NCBI GenBank assembly: GCA_938014885.1
Contig: CALLQI010000006.1
Coordinates: forward strand, 1-20,442
Direction: 5' to 3'
DNA from: an uncultured bacterium
GTDB taxonomy: Bacteria; Planctomycetota; UBA8742; UBA2392
Length of the DNA stretch: 20,442 nt
Below the pieces are notes generated by a model that saw only the letters and a program-made list of their open reading frames with translations, ran no database searches and had not been told where the DNA came from. Shown piece after piece: positions 13,410 through 20,442 of this stretch. Within the stretch, counting starts at the first letter, position 1. The number at the start of each line of letters is the position of its first letter. Made by a program: the position numbers and the translations under genes.

Positions 13410-14312
13410 ATGCCGACCGGTGAAATCGTCATTACTCGAGTATTCGAAGCGCCGATCCAGTTGGTGTGGGACGCGTGGACGAAACCCGAACACTTCAGCA
13501 AGTGGTGGGGCCCGAAACCCTACACGTCGCCGCGGCCACAGATCGATTTGCGCGTGGGCGGAAAACTGCTGTGGGCGATGCAATCACCGGAGGGCGACAC
13601 GCACTACAACGCGGGCGTGTTCCGCGAAGTGAAGGCACCGCACCGGCTTGTCTGCGATATCTGGTTCGCTGACGCGAGCGGCAACCAGTCCAAGCCGCCC
13701 TTCCCGGGCATGCCCGAGATGCAGACCATTCACGTTACGCTGGAAGAAGTCGGTGCGCACACCCGCATGACCATGCGCCAGACCGGCGTGCCCGAGGGCG
13801 ACATCCGCCGCATGGCTGAGGCCGGTTGGAGCACATCGATCGACAAGCTGCATGAATCGCTGGTGCAAGAGCGCGCGATCATCCTGGGACGCGTATTCGA
13901 CGCCCCGCGCAGCCTGGTCTGGGAAGCCTGGACCAAACCCGAGCACACTGCCAAGTGGTGGGGACCCAACGGCTTCAAGACCATCACCCGCGAAATGACC
14001 CTGCGGGTGGGTGGAGTCTGGCTTTACACCATGATCGGGCCCGACGGCACCGAGTACCCCAATCGCATCGAGTTCATCGAGATCGTCGAACCCGCGCGGC
14101 TGGTGTACCGAAACGGCACAAGCGCCGCCGACCCCGAATGGTTCCGCGCAACGATTACGTTCATGGAATTCATGGGACGCACGCACGTGAACATGATCAG
14201 CGTGTTCCCAACCCGCGAAGCCCTCGAAGAAGTCGCCACCAAGTACGGCGCAGTCGAGGGCGGGGTGCAGCATCTTGCACGGCTGGACGAGTACTTGAGA
14301 AAGCTGGCCTAA
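13410..14312 (+). CDS. Tandem AHSA1/SRPBCC-domain protein
   Basis: This 300-residue protein consists of two SRPBCC (AHSA1-type) domains in series. Both start alike, ITRVFEAPIQLVWDAWTKPEH near residue 8 and LGRVFDAPRSLVWEAWTKPEH near residue 158, each followed by a KWWGP block and a LRVGG strand, and each ends in a helix (STSIDKLHESL; VQHLARLDEYL). The copies differ enough to be an old duplication or fusion. SRPBCC folds enclose a deep hydrophobic cavity; AHSA1-type bacterial proteins are mostly of unknown ligand. AGGAAA precedes the ATG by about 7 bases. It likely belongs to the ArsR-controlled cluster, though element D lies in between and could uncouple it. Its stop overlaps the stop of the convergent gene by 4 bases. 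Confidence 0.87.
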   Translation: MPTGEIVITRVFEAPIQLVWDAWTKPEHFSKWWGPKPYTSPRPQIDLRVGGKLLWAMQSPEGDTHYNAGVFREVKAPHRLVCDIWFADASGNQSKPPFPGMPEMQTIHVTLEEVGAHTRMTMRQTGVPEGDIRRMAEAGWSTSIDKLHESLVQERAIILGRVFDAPRSLVWEAWTKPEHTAKWWGPNGFKTITREMTLRVGGVWLYTMIGPDGTEYPNRIEFIEIVEPARLVYRNGTSAADPEWFRATITFMEFMGRTHVNMISVFPTREALEEVATKYGAVEGGVQHLARLDEYLRKLA

Positions 14313-15709
14313 CGCCGCAGTTCGAACTCGTCCTGCGTGCTGGGCAGCGTGGCAATGATGCGGCCGGCGAACTCGGACAGCACTTCCGCCGCGGCCTCAC
14401 GCTGCGCGATCTGGCCGATGGTGGCGCGGGTGTTTCCCTTCTGGCCCTGTTTGAGGATGCCGGGGCCGTACTGGTACAGCACCTGGCCGGTTTCTAGGTC
14501 TGTCAACGTGAACAGGCCGGTGGCCTTGGCCGAAGGTATCTCACCGTCTGTGGTCACGACTTCGATGGTGCCCTCGAGTTTCAGGCGATAGTGCAGCTTC
14601 TTGTCCGAGGCCTGATCGCGCGAGATGTTCAAGTTGCGCACCCGGGCCCACTCCTCGAAGCTGGGCAGCAGCAGGCCTTCGCGCACTTCGCCATCGACCT
14701 GCTCACGAATCGAAATCACCACCTCGCCGTGCTGGCGGCTGGGCAGCGTCATGCTCCACAGCCACACCGGCATGTATATGCCGAGCTTGCGGCCGACCAG
14801 CCGGTCCACGTCAAGCTGCGCTTGCACCAGCCCCGCGGGTTGCCCGTTCGGGATCGCGTTGCTGACCCGGCAGGTGGCGACGCCGGAATCACTGAGCTCC
14901 AGGTCGCCCCGCAACTCGCCCTGGAAGCCCGGCGCAAAGCTCCACAATATCGGGATGCCGCCCACGGCCTCGCCCCTGTGGGTCAGGGCCATCACCAGCG
15001 GCTCCGGCAGGCCGCCGCGGATGCGCGCGTACTGGCCGGCTCCGCTTTGGCTGGCGCGCAGCAGGGCCGGGATCTCCCACAGGCTGACGGCCGCATTCTC
15101 GGCCTTCTGGAATGCGCCGCGATCCAGCGTGCCATCGGCGAGCAGTTGCAGGCACAGCACGCGCACGGCCTTCAGAAAGTACGCCGCCCAAAGTTCGCAG
15201 CGCTTGCGAATATCGCCAACGCCGCGCGGAGGCTCCGATGCGCCTTCCAGCGCACTCTTGGCGGCACCCAGCAGCGAGCGCGCGCGCAGGCCAAGCTCGT
15301 TGTATGAAATCGCGCGCACAGTGACGTTCTCGAAGCCGTTGCTTGCGGATTCACCTTTGATCGCGTCGTCAAACTCAGGCAGCGAAAACCACATCGCCGA
15401 GGCGGTCACCACGTCGGCGAACTGCGTTTTCTCAAACACCGACTGGTGCCGCTTCAACGCCAGCCCTGACAGCGCGATCTCGAGCCGCTCATTGGCCTGG
15501 CGCATCGATTCGCGAGGCCGCGAGGCATAGCCCCAGGCCTGCAGGAAGTCGGCCTCCGGGAAGTCCGGGTGCACGCCGGTCTTGGCCCATTGCGGCAGGG
15601 CCACGCGCTGGATGCCGACGCCGTCACGCGGCGGCGCGGTCTTGCAAGCCGGGATTGCCGTTAGGAACAGCAGGCCCACCACCACTAACAGGCATGTACG
15701 CAATCGCAT
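14309..15709 (-). CDS. Predicted lipoprotein of unknown function (LPP20-like region?)
   Basis: This 466-residue protein starts with a signal peptide, RLRTCLLVVVGLLFLTAIPAC, whose end is a passable lipobox (IPAC, Cys at about residue 21). After it come ADFLQAWGYASRPRESMRQANERLEIAL, faintly like LPP20-type lipoproteins (an aromatic-Gly strand and a helix of repeated amphipathic turns), a helical stretch, an Ig-like segment around LVMALTHRGEAVGGIPILW with DLELSDSGVATCRV, and a C-terminal domain ending in a helix REAAAEVLSEFAGRIIATL. I do not recognise a defined family and give no function. The frame extends upstream to 15994 but would overlap the divergent peptidase; ATG at 15709 directly precedes the signal peptide. 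Its stop overlaps the convergent SRPBCC gene by 4 bases. Confidence 0.75.
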   Translation of the reverse strand: MRLRTCLLVVVGLLFLTAIPACKTAPPRDGVGIQRVALPQWAKTGVHPDFPEADFLQAWGYASRPRESMRQANERLEIALSGLALKRHQSVFEKTQFADVVTASAMWFSLPEFDDAIKGESASNGFENVTVRAISYNELGLRARSLLGAAKSALEGASEPPRGVGDIRKRCELWAAYFLKAVRVLCLQLLADGTLDRGAFQKAENAAVSLWEIPALLRASQSGAGQYARIRGGLPEPLVMALTHRGEAVGGIPILWSFAPGFQGELRGDLELSDSGVATCRVSNAIPNGQPAGLVQAQLDVDRLVGRKLGIYMPVWLWSMTLPSRQHGEVVISIREQVDGEVREGLLLPSFEEWARVRNLNISRDQASDKKLHYRLKLEGTIEVVTTDGEIPSAKATGLFTLTDLETGQVLYQYGPGILKQGQKGNTRATIGQIAQREAAAEVLSEFAGRIIATLPSTQDEFELRR

Positions 15710-15791
15710 TTTCCGGGGGGTGGCACGGGGCAATTGCGCGTATATTTCGGGATTCGAACTCAATCCGCAAGTGGCAGTACCGGAGCCTTCC

Positions 15792-17498
15792 ATGAAAGCT
15801 GTCCGATTCGCGCTTAGTTTGATTGCTCTGCTCGGCCTCACGGTCGCGGCCGTCGCCAATGACACGGCAACCGTCGGCACGTCGGCGCCGAACATCGACT
15901 CGATCACGCTGGCCGACATGAAGGCCGACGTCAGCTTCATGGCCAGCGACGAAATGGCCGGCCGCGAAACCCTGCGCCCTGAAGTGGACATCACCGCCGC
16001 CTACGTGAAGGCTCGCTTCGAAAAGGCAGGCGTGAAGCCCGCCGGCGAAAACGGCGGCTGGTACCAGGACGTGCAGCTCAAGTGGAACCAGTGGAAGGAA
16101 AAGCCGACGATCACGCTGATGCGCGAGGGCAAGCGCGGCACCCTCAAGTACGAAGACGACTTCGTCAGCACAACCGGCGCGGTCACGGCCACGGGCCTTG
16201 AAGACGTCGGCATCGAATTCGCGGGCTATGCAGTCAACGACACCGAGCGCGGCTACAACGACATCGCGGGCGTCGACCTCAAAGGCAAGCTCGCGCTGAT
16301 CATGCGCTACGAGCCCACGCCTTGGCGGCGCGGCGGCCAGCGCAACCCGTTTTCGCGCAGCGCGTTCCTGAACACCAAAGAGGCCCTGCTGCGTGAGGCC
16401 GGCGCCGTCGGAATCCTCATGGTCACCGGCCCCGAAAGCGCTGCCGGCAACGACAACGCCCTGCGCCTGCCTTCGCCCGATGCGGCCGAGAAGTCGCCGC
16501 CGTTGTCACTGGTGGATGGCTCGCGTGTCACCCGCACCACGGACGCCGAGCCTGAGGCCGTGAGCATGCCCTTCTTCCACATCAGCATCACCGCGGCGGA
16601 GCACATTCTGGGCGGCGAAGGTTCATTGAAGAAGCTGCAGCAGGCCTTTGACCAAGCCGACTTCACCGGCCGCCCTGACCTGAGCAACACCCGCGTCAAC
16701 GTGAGCGCGCAAGCCGAAGAAAAGCGCGACGCCTGCCGCAACGTCGCGGGCAAGATTGAGGGCGAGCTGGATGAATGGATCATCTTCGGCGCGCACCACG
16801 ACCATATCGGCATGGGCTACTTCGCCGCGCGCGACGCCGCTCGCGGCGGCATGGGCCAGGTGCATAACGGCGCCGACGACAACGCCAGCGGCGTCGCCAC
16901 GGTGCTCGAAATCGCCGAGGCACTTGCAGCCAGCGGCCGCAAGCCGCGCCGCAGCTTCCTGTTCCTGACGTTCACCGGTGAAGAAAAGGGCTTGTTGGGC
17001 AGCAGCTGGTACGTGAAGCACCCGCTGATACCGCATGATCGCGTCGTGGCCATGATCAACATCGACATGATCGGCCGCATCGACCAGGGCAAACTCGAGC
17101 TCGACGGCACCTCATGCAGCAAGCTGCTCGACAAACATTGCCGCGAGGCCGCCAAGCTGTTCCCGCAACTCAGCGTCACGTTCAGCGACAACCCGCCCAT
17201 GCCCGCCAGCGACCACTGGCCCTTCTTCAGTGAGGCCGGAATCCCGGTGTTCTTCCCGTTCGGCGGCATGAACCGGCAGATGCACACCGCCGAAGACGAC
17301 CCGGAAACGATCAACTACGAAGGCATGGTGCACACCACGCGCATGCTGTACGAGATCGCCTGGCGCATCAGCGAAGACCCGACGCAGTCCGACTACAACG
17401 GCCCGGTAAAACACGCCCGTGGCCCGGACGGCAAACTGCGCAACCCGCAAGAAACTGACCCGAAGGCCGAACAGGAAGAAGAGTTCCGCCGGGATTGA
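15792..17498 (+). CDS. Exported M28-family zinc metallopeptidase
   Basis: This 568-residue protein has a signal peptide (residues 1-22, cleavage after AVA) and so acts outside the cytoplasm. The M28 two-zinc aminopeptidase site is complete: His335 in GAHHDHIG, Asp362 in NGADDNASG, the Glu397-Glu398 pair in TGEEKG, Asp425 in NIDMIGR and His498 in MHTAEDD. Between the signal and the catalytic domain lies a PA-like insert (about residues 130-280, with VDLKGKLALIMRYE and LLREAGAVGILMV), a common arrangement in this family. The C-terminus is a charged tail. GGAG at 15782-15785 sets the start; the longer frame from 15582 overlaps the divergent lipoprotein and is rejected. The two genes diverge across 82 bp and may share regulation. 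Substrate specificity is unknown. Confidence 0.93.
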   Translation: MKAVRFALSLIALLGLTVAAVANDTATVGTSAPNIDSITLADMKADVSFMASDEMAGRETLRPEVDITAAYVKARFEKAGVKPAGENGGWYQDVQLKWNQWKEKPTITLMREGKRGTLKYEDDFVSTTGAVTATGLEDVGIEFAGYAVNDTERGYNDIAGVDLKGKLALIMRYEPTPWRRGGQRNPFSRSAFLNTKEALLREAGAVGILMVTGPESAAGNDNALRLPSPDAAEKSPPLSLVDGSRVTRTTDAEPEAVSMPFFHISITAAEHILGGEGSLKKLQQAFDQADFTGRPDLSNTRVNVSAQAEEKRDACRNVAGKIEGELDEWIIFGAHHDHIGMGYFAARDAARGGMGQVHNGADDNASGVATVLEIAEALAASGRKPRRSFLFLTFTGEEKGLLGSSWYVKHPLIPHDRVVAMINIDMIGRIDQGKLELDGTSCSKLLDKHCREAAKLFPQLSVTFSDNPPMPASDHWPFFSEAGIPVFFPFGGMNRQMHTAEDDPETINYEGMVHTTRMLYEIAWRISEDPTQSDYNGPVKHARGPDGKLRNPQETDPKAEQEEEFRRD

Positions 17499-17553
17499 CG
17501 CCGCGCCGCATCACGAGGACTGGATGGGGACGAGCTTCAGTTTGTGGACCAGC

Positions 17554-17637
17554 GTCTACAAGTCGACGGTCGACAGTTCACGGTAACTTCGGCCGTTTGC
17601 AGTAACCGTAGACTGTGAACCGTTGACCGTGAACCTG
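17554..17637. repeat. Heptad-repeat hairpin element E
   Basis: Twelve consecutive 7-bp units make up this 84-bp stretch. On the left they fit ACRGTYN (ACGGTCG, ACAGTTC), on the right its reverse complement (TAACCGT, TGACCGT), with about two non-conforming units between. Arms 17568-17588 and 17601-17621 are complementary at 16 of 21 positions around a 12-base loop. The left arm contains a 20-mer shared exactly, inverted, with element D. It lies 55 bp after the peptidase stop and 42 bp before the next start. Confidence 0.75.
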
Positions 17638-17679
17638 CTCGCTGACTCTGGTGGTCGTGCGAATCACGAGGAGTACTCC

Positions 17680-18768
17680 ATGGCCAAGCCCAAGGCAGCC
17701 GAAGTCCGCAAAGGCCAGGAGAACGTGCAGCTCACGCGCGCCGAGTTCGAACGGCGCTTTCGTGAACACTTCCTCGACCCCGAGTTCAGCACCGTGGCCG
17801 CAGAGCTGCAGCAGGTCATGGAGATCGCCTGGCAGGCCTACGATGAGTACCGCCGCAGCCCCAACACGCGGCCGGCGGGCAAAGGCTTCCACGACCCGGA
17901 AATGTCCCTGCCAGTGGAGTGGCTGGCCACACGCAAGGCCATTCACGCCGCTGAAAAGCAGCGCGCCGACCCGAAGGCAAAGTCGCGCATTCTGCTGGTG
18001 AGCGGCTCGGCCCGCAGCGACCAGACCTGCCCGGGCGAAGTGCCGAAGTCGTGGCGACTGGCCAAGCTGGCCGAAAAGGCGATCCGCAAGCACAAAGGTC
18101 TCGAAGTCGACTTCCTCGACCTGAGCCTGCTGTCCAGCCAGTACGGCCGCACGATTCTGCCCTGCAAGGCCTGCGTCAGCACGGCGATGCCGCTGTGCAA
18201 CTGGCCGTGCTCGTGCTACCCGAACCACGCCATGGGCCAGACCGGCGACTGGATGAACGAGCTGTACCCGCGCTGGGCGGCCGCCCACGGCGTAATGATT
18301 GTGACGCCGGTGAACTGGTACCAGGCACCGGGTGGGCTGAAGCTGCTGATGGACCGGCTGGTCTGCGCCGATGGCGGCAACCCGGACCCGACCCTGACCG
18401 GCGGCAAAAACCCCGCGCGCGCCAAACAGGTTGAGCTCGAGGGCTGGGACTACCCGCGCCACCTGGCGGGGCGGGCCTTCAGCGTGGTCGTTCACGGCGA
18501 CGCGGCCGGCGTGGAGAACCTGCGCCGCATACTGTGCGACTGGCTCACGGACCTGGGCATGATTCAGGCAGGGGCAAGTGCGGCCGTGGGCGCATACATC
18601 GGGTACTACGGCAAGTACGCCACCAGCCACAACGATCTGGATCAGGATGAGGCTGCGCAGCAAGAGGCCCAAAACGCCGCCACAGCGCTGGTAAACCAGG
18701 TGCAGATGATGCGCAACGGCAGCTGCGTAGCGCCGGACGCGAAGCTGCGCGCGCCCAGGCAGAAGTAG
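17680..18768 (+). CDS. Flavodoxin-fold NAD(P)H-dependent oxidoreductase, Cys-rich
   Basis: This 362-residue protein has an N-terminal helical extension of about 105 residues and then an NADPH-dependent FMN-reductase-like flavodoxin domain starting at ILLVSGSARSDQTCPG, which carries the FMN phosphate loop. The body continues through a Cys-rich segment LPCKACVSTAMPLCNWPCSC (five Cys within 18 residues) and APGGLKLLMDRLVC. In related iron-sulfur flavoproteins a Cys cluster at a similar place holds an Fe-S centre; whether this one does is unknown. It may reduce quinones, metals or aromatic compounds. The start at 17680 has CGAGGAG at good spacing; the longer frame from 17623 is rejected because it begins in repeat element E. 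I recall close homologues with this Cys segment, so it is a real family. Confidence 0.85.
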   Translation: MAKPKAAEVRKGQENVQLTRAEFERRFREHFLDPEFSTVAAELQQVMEIAWQAYDEYRRSPNTRPAGKGFHDPEMSLPVEWLATRKAIHAAEKQRADPKAKSRILLVSGSARSDQTCPGEVPKSWRLAKLAEKAIRKHKGLEVDFLDLSLLSSQYGRTILPCKACVSTAMPLCNWPCSCYPNHAMGQTGDWMNELYPRWAAAHGVMIVTPVNWYQAPGGLKLLMDRLVCADGGNPDPTLTGGKNPARAKQVELEGWDYPRHLAGRAFSVVVHGDAAGVENLRRILCDWLTDLGMIQAGASAAVGAYIGYYGKYATSHNDLDQDEAAQQEAQNAATALVNQVQMMRNGSCVAPDAKLRAPRQK

Positions 18769-18943
18769 TAAGCGATGCTGCTTGTGCACCAAAGGGTTGT
18801 CACTGCGGGGAGGCAAGCTGTTCTCGCGCTGCCAGTTTTTTGGCTGTGTTACGCCGCCGAAGCTGTCGTTTGAGGGTGGGCTGAGTCAGTGCTGTGTAGA
18901 CTGTTCAGGAAGGCAACGTCGGTTCTGCTGCAAAGGGAAACCT

Positions 18944-20442
18944 ATGAAAATGCGTGCATCACTCATGTTGGCTGTCATGGCGCTGCTGACGCTGGCCACG
19001 ACGGCGGGCTGCTACACACGCACGGTGTATGTCGATTCAGACCATTCTCATGAACCGCGGCCCGAACCCGAACCAGAACCCGAGCCTGAACCCGAGCCGG
19101 AACCACCGCTGGTCGTGGAGGTCGAGATCACACACTTTCACGAGCCGCTGGCACCCTTCGGTGTATGGGTCGAAGTGGATGGGTACGGGAAGTGCTGGTA
19201 CCCCAACGATGTGGACGACGATTGGCGGCCGTACAGCCACGGCTATTGGGTCTGGCTGAACGACTACGGCTGGTATTGGGTTTCGGCCTACGAGTGGGGC
19301 TGGGCCTGTGAGCACTACGGCCGCTGGATTTACGTCAATGAGCGCTGGCACTGGATGCCGGGCTATGAATGGAGCGGCGGCTGGGTCGTGTGGTGCGAAG
19401 GCGGCGGGTACGTTGGTTGGGCTCCGCTGCCGCCCTCGTGCACATGGAACGCCCGAGACGGCATCCGCCACAGCGGTGTACGTTGGGAGATCGAGATCAT
19501 CGAGTCCGGCTGGGTGTTTGTCGAACATCGCCACTTCATGGCGCGGGGCCTGCGCGATGTCGTAGCACAGCGACGCCTGAATCGCGCCCTGCTGGGCAAG
19601 TGCACAGTCAGGGGCAGCCTGGTTGTGGTGAGGGATCGCCCGATGAACAACTGCATCGGCCTGGAAGAGGCCGAGAAGTTTACGGGCAAGAAGCCGCCAC
19701 GCCGTCGGGTGATAGAGGCACCCGACCACAAGATCAGCGACAATCGGCGCGATGATGGCGAGAAGGTCGTGATCTACCGGCCGAAGGTCAAAAAGGGCAA
19801 GGCCGAACGCGAAAGGGAAGAACGCGAGGAGCGCGAGAGGAAAGAGAAGGAAGCAAAAGAAAGGGCTGAGAAAGAAAAGGCCGAGAAGGAAAAGGCTGAG
19901 AAAGAACGCGCCGAGCGCGAGAAGGCTGAACGCGAAAAGAAGGAACGCGAAGAGCACGAGAAGAAGGAGAAGGAAGCGAAGGAAAAGGCCGAGAAGGAAA
20001 AGGCTGAAAAAGAACGCGCCGAGCGAGAGAAGGCTGAACGCGAAAAGAAGGAACGCGAAGAGCGCGAGAAGAAGGAGAAGGAAGCGAAAGAGAAGGCTGA
20101 GAAAGAAAAGGCCGAGAAAGAAAAGGCTGAGAAAGAACGCGCCGAACGCGAAAGGAAGGAACGCGAGGAGCGCGAGAAGAAGGAGAAGGAAGCGAAAGAA
20201 AAGGCTGAGAAGGAGAAGGCTGAGAAGGAGAAGGCTGAGAAAGAGAAGGCCGAGAAGGAAAAGGCAGAGAAGGAACGCGCCGAGCGTGAGAAGGCCGAAC
20301 GCGAGAAGAAGGAACGCGAGGAGCGCGAGAAGAAAGAGAAGGAAGCGAAAGAAAAGGCCGAGAAGGAAAAGGCCGAAAAAGAAAAGGCTGAGAAAGAACG
20401 CGCCGAGCGCGAGAAGGCTGAACGCGAAAAGAAGGAACGCGA
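18944..20442 (+). CDS. DUF6600-like lipoprotein with long Lys/Glu helix, cut by window edge
   Basis: I translate an open frame from ATG 18944 to the window end (499 codons so far, no stop). Residues 1-23 are a lipoprotein signal with lipobox TAGC (Cys23). A Pro-Glu repeat (about 40-54) follows. Residues about 64-165 are rich in Trp, Tyr and Gly, with WRPYSHGYWVWL, GWYWVSAYEWGW, HYGRWIY and GYVGWAPLPP, a close fit to DUF6600-type domains, whose role is unknown. A middle region (165-280) has no family I know. From about 283 onward the chain is almost only Lys, Glu, Arg and Ala, with no Gly or Pro, probably a long single alpha-helix or coiled coil. A weak GGGA precedes the ATG. An anchored wall- or envelope-spanning rod is one plausible role. 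The true C-terminus lies outside the window. Confidence 0.85.
   Translation, partial: MKMRASLMLAVMALLTLATTAGCYTRTVYVDSDHSHEPRPEPEPEPEPEPEPEPPLVVEVEITHFHEPLAPFGVWVEVDGYGKCWYPNDVDDDWRPYSHGYWVWLNDYGWYWVSAYEWGWACEHYGRWIYVNERWHWMPGYEWSGGWVVWCEGGGYVGWAPLPPSCTWNARDGIRHSGVRWEIEIIESGWVFVEHRHFMARGLRDVVAQRRLNRALLGKCTVRGSLVVVRDRPMNNCIGLEEAEKFTGKKPPRRRVIEAPDHKISDNRRDDGEKVVIYRPKVKKGKAEREREEREERERKEKEAKERAEKEKAEKEKAEKERAEREKAEREKKEREEHEKKEKEAKEKAEKEKAEKERAEREKAEREKKEREEREKKEKEAKEKAEKEKAEKEKAEKERAERERKEREEREKKEKEAKEKAEKEKAEKEKAEKEKAEKEKAEKERAEREKAEREKKEREEREKKEKEAKEKAEKEKAEKEKAEKERAEREKAEREKKER
19790..20442 (+). repeat. Nested tandem repeat coding the Lys/Glu-rich helix
   Basis: The landmark AAGGAACGCGA (coding KER) recurs at 19940, 20048, 20156, 20309 and 20432, so copies are spaced 108, 108, 153 and 123 bp. 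The excesses over 108 are 45 and 15 bp, exact multiples of a 15-bp subunit coding KAEKE-type pentads. This is a 36-residue repeat containing a shorter 5-residue repeat that has expanded in some copies. Copies differ mainly in synonymous positions, and the array continues past the window edge. Confidence 0.85.

Noticed and set aside
15582..15791. Longer M28 peptidase start
   Set aside because: It overlaps the divergent lipoprotein gene and would bury the signal peptide. ATG 15792 has a GGAG and a clean signal sequence.
18825..18845. GCCA-TTTTTT-GGC hairpin as terminator of the oxidoreductase gene
   Set aside because: The stem is only four pairs and the T-run is in the loop rather than after the stem.
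19037..19957. 306-residue minus-strand Phe/Leu-rich frame
   Set aside because: The antisense of Lys/Glu codons gives Phe/Leu-rich sequence that mimics membrane segments. The plus strand has a lipoprotein signal and a DUF6600-like domain in one continuous frame.

Overview
The window is high-GC DNA (roughly 60-65% by eye) packed with bacterial genes on both strands. It holds 18 protein-coding genes that I accept, no rRNA or tRNA, no CRISPR array and no recognisable transposase. Several predicted lipoproteins and an exported M28 peptidase suggest a diderm (Gram-negative-type) bacterium. Purine-rich Shine-Dalgarno sequences precede most starts. The mix of pyrH-frr without tsf beside it, a DUF6600-type protein and an orphan Hcp-like protein fits Planctomycetota or a similar little-studied lineage, but this is a weak inference that the window cannot settle.

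Layout. Positions 1-358 hold no gene I can support. Minus-strand pyrH and frr (UMP kinase, ribosome recycling factor) diverge from a plus-strand citrate synthase (1940-3076). A perfect hairpin terminator separates citrate synthase from a long minus-strand block, listed here in transcription order from right to left: yifB/comM-like AAA ATPase, a CHP02574-type antitoxin with a ParE/RelE-type toxin, an SDR/NmrA-like protein, smpB, an Hcp-like protein and an MmcQ/YjbR-like protein. From 7885 the plus strand carries a His-rich lipoprotein and a CopA-type Cu(+) ATPase as a tight pair behind a MerR-type operator-like dyad, then an FAD monooxygenase. Next comes a stress-type cluster: an ArsR-family repressor with a good sigma70-like promoter and a dyad operator, an AHSA1-PhnB fusion, and a tandem SRPBCC protein. 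A minus-strand lipoprotein (14309-15709) diverges from an exported M28 zinc peptidase. A Cys-rich flavodoxin-fold oxidoreductase follows. The window ends inside a large lipoprotein made of a DUF6600-like Trp/Tyr/Gly domain and a long Lys/Glu-rich helical repeat that runs off the right edge.

Most interesting signal. Five noncoding stretches (near 58-92, 3092-3119, 3186-3234, 13301-13386 and 17554-17637) share a strict 7-bp periodicity with degenerate heptads built around GGTTC/GGTCN. Two of them, 4.2 kb apart, have the same architecture: heptads of the form ACRGTYN, a non-conforming stretch of about 14 bp, then the reverse-complement heptads, giving a long imperfect hairpin. They share an exact 20-bp sequence in opposite orientation. 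This looks like a dispersed, modular family of intergenic heptad-repeat elements. Heptameric tandem repeats are known in other bacteria (STRR sequences of cyanobacteria), but I do not recognise this family.
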